DNA from: CAVOHU01 sp963843385
GTDB taxonomy: Bacteria > Acidobacteriota > Vicinamibacteria > Vicinamibacterales > JAKQTR01
Length of the DNA stretch: 64,000 nucleotides
Reading direction: 5' to 3'
NCBI GenBank assembly: GCA_963843385.1
Contig: CAWJJY010000007.1
Coordinates: 2,046,001-2,110,000, forward strand
The translations under genes and the position numbers were made by a program. Shown here piece by piece: positions 61,623 through 64,000 of the stretch (position 1 is its first letter; the number at the start of each line of letters is the position of its first letter). A model generated the notes under the pieces. That model made no database searches and had not been told where the DNA came from. It worked only from the letters and a program-made list of their open reading frames with translations.

Positions 61623-62807
61623 CTAATAGTGCCCGTACTCCTCCGCCGCCCGCACCAGCGCACGGATATTCTCGGGCGGCGCGTGCGGAGGTACCGAGCA
61701 GGCAGTTGAGAGAATGTACCCACCGCCCACTGCGCCGGCTTCGATCCGCTGCCTGGCTTCGGCGAAGCACTGCTCCGGCGTGCCGCGCCATACCGTGTTG
61801 ACCGGGTCGAGATTCCCTTTCAGGAACATGCGGCTGCCAACGCGCCGCTTCGCATCGGCGAGATCCACGTTGCCGATGGGCGGCGGATCCAGTGTGTCGA
61901 TCCCCCGGGTGCCGGTCTCCTCCAGCAGCTCCAGCCGGTCCGCCAGCCGGCCGCACGTGTGCGTGTAGACCGGAATATCAGGGTGTGCTGCGGTGAACGT
62001 CCTGATGATGCGTTGCTCGAACGGCAATACGAACCGGCGATAGTCGACGGGTGAAATGAATCCCCCGCCGGCATAGGCACTGGAAATCAGGACGGCGTCC
62101 ACTCCTGCGCGGGCGTGCCCGTTCATGAGGTCCTCGGTGCCCCGGCAGAGCGCGTCGAGGCATGCCATGACTCGCCCCTCGTCTGTCCGCAGGGCGAGCA
62201 GGACGTCGGTGACGCCGGCCAGCTCGACGAGCTGGCTGAAGGGAGAGAAGACCTCGCCGTGCACGCTGATATCGGCACATCGTGCCCGCACCAGCTCGAT
62301 CGTGCGCCAGTGCCAAGACGGGAAGAAGGCCGATTCACGGATGGGCACAGGATCGGGCTCGAATCCCCACTTCAGCGGATACGTCACACCAGACAGATCG
62401 TGCGGTTCGACGTAGTAGAGACGCTCGGGATCGATGTCGAACAGCGAGAACCTGACGCGACTCACCCCGTCCGGAAGATAGACATGCGGGTTGTCATCGG
62501 CTGGGACGCGCGTGATCCAGCCGTTGGACCAGAGAATCGAGCGCTCACCCGTTTCGTCACGAATGGCAGCGATGTGCCGGCGCCAGTTGGGGTCGCGCCC
62601 AGGGAGGTTCACGAGTATTCCGTCGAACCGGTAGGAGGCTTGCAAGGCGACGAGCGCATCCGCAAAAGCGTCGGAGTCGTGCCAGATGTCGACGGCGCCG
62701 TGGCGGCTATGAAGGAAGTAATGGCCGAGCGCGAGCTGGCACATCACGGGCACGCGGTCCGGCGTGCCGCCCCGCATCGCGATCGACAGGCGTTCGCGAG
62801 AGGTCAT
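61623..62807 (-). CDS. Uroporphyrinogen decarboxylase-family protein (corrinoid methyltransferase-like)
   Basis: A 394-residue TIM barrel of the URO-D superfamily. It has MTSRERLSIAMRGGTPDRVPV at the N-terminus, YTHTCGRLADRLELLEETG and a putative metal-binding GGYILSTACSVPPHAPPENIR at the C-terminus, which ends in the typical VRAAEEYGHY. The Cys/His set is closer to MtaA/MtbA-type methyltransferases than to heme-pathway HemE, so a methyl-transfer role with a corrinoid protein is possible, although no corrinoid protein is nearby. It converges on the symporter gene across the tandem repeat. It may form a unit with the phosphatase gene upstream (28 bp). Confidence 0.75.
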   Translation of the reverse strand: MTSRERLSIAMRGGTPDRVPVMCQLALGHYFLHSRHGAVDIWHDSDAFADALVALQASYRFDGILVNLPGRDPNWRRHIAAIRDETGERSILWSNGWITRVPADDNPHVYLPDGVSRVRFSLFDIDPERLYYVEPHDLSGVTYPLKWGFEPDPVPIRESAFFPSWHWRTIELVRARCADISVHGEVFSPFSQLVELAGVTDVLLALRTDEGRVMACLDALCRGTEDLMNGHARAGVDAVLISSAYAGGGFISPVDYRRFVLPFEQRIIRTFTAAHPDIPVYTHTCGRLADRLELLEETGTRGIDTLDPPPIGNVDLADAKRRVGSRMFLKGNLDPVNTVWRGTPEQCFAEARQRIEAGAVGGGYILSTACSVPPHAPPENIRALVRAAEEYGHY

Positions 62808-62835
62808 ACGAGTCGCCGCAGGTCAATGCCCGCGC

Positions 62836-63831
62836 TCAGGCTAGCCGGCGGACGGCCATGATCGTCAGGTCGTCCGCGCAGGCGGCCGATCCTCGATGGG
62901 CTTCGAGATCGGCAACGCACGCGTCGACGACCTGCTGGGCTGTTGCCCGCCCGCCTGATGTGAACCCGGTCAATCGTGCTTTGAGACGTTCGAGTCCGTA
63001 GTCGACCCCCGCCGCGGTCTCGGTTTCGATCAACCCGTCGCTGTAGAGCAGCGCCACGTCCCCGGGCTCGAGGGTCACGGTCCGGGACATATACGCCGAG
63101 TTGCAGAACATGCCGAGAGGCAGGCCCGTCGACCCTATCACCTGCACGCCGCCCGGCCTGGCCACGAGCACGGGCGGGTGGCCGGCGTTGGCGATTCGCA
63201 GCTGGTGCGACGGCGTGGTCTGGCAGCACACCAGCGTCGCGTAATGTGTGGGCATGGTCTGCTGGCAGAAGAGGCGGTTGGCGCGTTCGAGCAGGACCTC
63301 CACGGCCGGCGTACCTTCGATCAGGCTCCTGAAGGTTGCGTGGAGCGACGCCATGAGCAGGGACGCGGCGACCCCTTTCCCCGACACGTCGCCAAGCAGA
63401 AAGTAGACGGCGCCCTCGGCCCCGTCCGGGACGACGATGTCGCAGTAGTCCCCGCCGACCTGGCCGGCCGGCTCGAAGTGATGGCAGACCTCCCAGCGCC
63501 CGTAGCTGTTGCGGCACGGAGGCAGCATCGTGCGCTGAATCCGGGACGCCAGATCGAGGTCCATGTCGAGCGCCCGCTTCTCCGACTGGCTCAGATGATC
63601 CAGGCAGTGCCGGGTCAGCGGATCGGCAACCAGCCGCTCGGGCTCGATCGGATCGTGGCACACGTCGCATCGCCCGTACGAGTTCGAGTCCATGCGGCTG
63701 AGCGCCGCATCGACCTCGGCCAGCAGCGCCTGCAGCTGCGGCTGATCCTCGGTTGCCTCGACGGCAGACCTCAGCCTGTCCCGGCGGGTCACCAGCTCGG
63801 TGCGAAGGGTGTCGGTCATCTCGCCCGCCAT
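62836..63831 (-). CDS. SpoIIE-family phosphatase with N-terminal DksA/TraR-type zinc finger
   Basis: 331 residues from ATG 63831, with GGAGG 6 nt upstream. About 8-55 is helical, then about 57-82 is a DksA/TraR-type finger: ALSRMDSNSYGRCDVC, then PIEPERLVADPLTRHC, with the fourth ligand position occupied by His (CxxC...CxxH). About 105-330 is a complete SpoIIE/PP2C domain: GGDYCDI, GDVSGKGVAASLLMA, NAGHPPVLV, YSDGLIE and the metal Asp pair DDLTIMAVRR. It would dephosphorylate Ser/Thr residues, typically anti-sigma antagonists. No partner anti-sigma genes are seen in the window. The finger fusion suggests redox or zinc control, or contact with RNA polymerase (inference). Confidence 0.85.
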   Translation of the reverse strand: MAGEMTDTLRTELVTRRDRLRSAVEATEDQPQLQALLAEVDAALSRMDSNSYGRCDVCHDPIEPERLVADPLTRHCLDHLSQSEKRALDMDLDLASRIQRTMLPPCRNSYGRWEVCHHFEPAGQVGGDYCDIVVPDGAEGAVYFLLGDVSGKGVAASLLMASLHATFRSLIEGTPAVEVLLERANRLFCQQTMPTHYATLVCCQTTPSHQLRIANAGHPPVLVARPGGVQVIGSTGLPLGMFCNSAYMSRTVTLEPGDVALLYSDGLIETETAAGVDYGLERLKARLTGFTSGGRATAQQVVDACVADLEAHRGSAACADDLTIMAVRRLA

Positions 63832-64000
63832 GTCGATCCTCCACGGTTGCGCTATCTCGCCATTGTAGCTGCAACCACGGGTCCGATTGGCAGGGTCAGC
63901 CTGAGAGCGTGTGCCTCGACCCGGTGGCGGGCGGTGGGGCGGGTGGGGCGGGAGGAATCGCTGCCGCAACGACGTGGCGGTCGGCGGCCCGGTCCATCCC
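63832..64000. other. Upstream region of the phosphatase gene, to the window edge
   Basis: 169 bp. It contains a GGCGGGCGGTGGGGCGGGTGG purine-rich stretch near 63925-63950. An open frame continues upstream of the phosphatase ATG but is proline/arginine-rich and not coding in appearance. No clear promoter. Confidence 0.4.

Overview
The window is GC-rich and densely coded. It looks like chromosomal DNA of an Acidobacteriota-type bacterium, possibly Vicinamibacteria; this is inferred from gene content, not from a marker phylogeny. The pointers are many secreted beta-propeller proteins opening with a W-P-x-W-R-G-P motif, a TonB receptor with an N-terminal carboxypeptidase-regulatory domain, a tricorn-like protease, a sortilin/VPS10-like propeller, DUF2911 and DUF4097 proteins, and Gly/Arg-rich inserts in secreted enzymes.

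Layout. 1-5.1 kb: two multi-domain iron-sulfur/flavin proteins, a membrane-anchored NuoE-NuoF fusion and a ferredoxin-GltD-NuoG-like fusion, probably one NAD(P)H-linked electron-transfer module whose 5' part lies outside the window. 5.3-7.9 kb: AI-2E permease, DUF4097 and SRPBCC proteins. 8.2-27.1 kb: an exported-protein region with an M1-like metallopeptidase, CocE-type hydrolase, truncated TonB receptor, cupredoxin, M14 peptidase, seven-blade propeller plus four FN3 domains, a GH-A-like hydrolase with FG-GAP repeats, and a VPS10-like propeller. Three of these genes have single-base frame breaks. 27.1-31.3 kb: PAS/GAF sensor, DinB/YfiT-like protein and a GGDEF diguanylate cyclase.

31.4-46.6 kb: a 15-kb minus-strand run of ten genes, seven secreted PQQ/BamB-like beta-propellers wrapped around a GT4 glycosyltransferase, an ABC ATPase and a large FtsX-like permease. 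This is my best candidate for an undescribed system. 46.6-49.4 kb: a structured repeat element, guaA, and a four-helix-bundle (S23/IVP) gene between inverted repeat tracts. 49.4-53.5 kb: glycyl radical enzyme (4-hydroxyproline dehydratase-like), its activase, a cupin and a phasin-like coiled coil. 53.8-64 kb: tricorn-like protease, old-yellow-enzyme reductase, single-domain response regulator, DUF2911 protein, sodium:solute symporter, URO-D-family protein, and a SpoIIE phosphatase carrying a DksA/TraR-type zinc finger.

Non-coding features of note are a ~165-bp element present twice (13.78 and 46.60 kb), with a shared core but different, perfectly self-complementary ends; a 46-bp tandem repeat at 61.5 kb; several hairpins and palindromes; and TAnnnT boxes 6-10 nt upstream of ATGs that suggest leaderless transcripts. 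No rRNA, tRNA, CRISPR array or integrase was seen.
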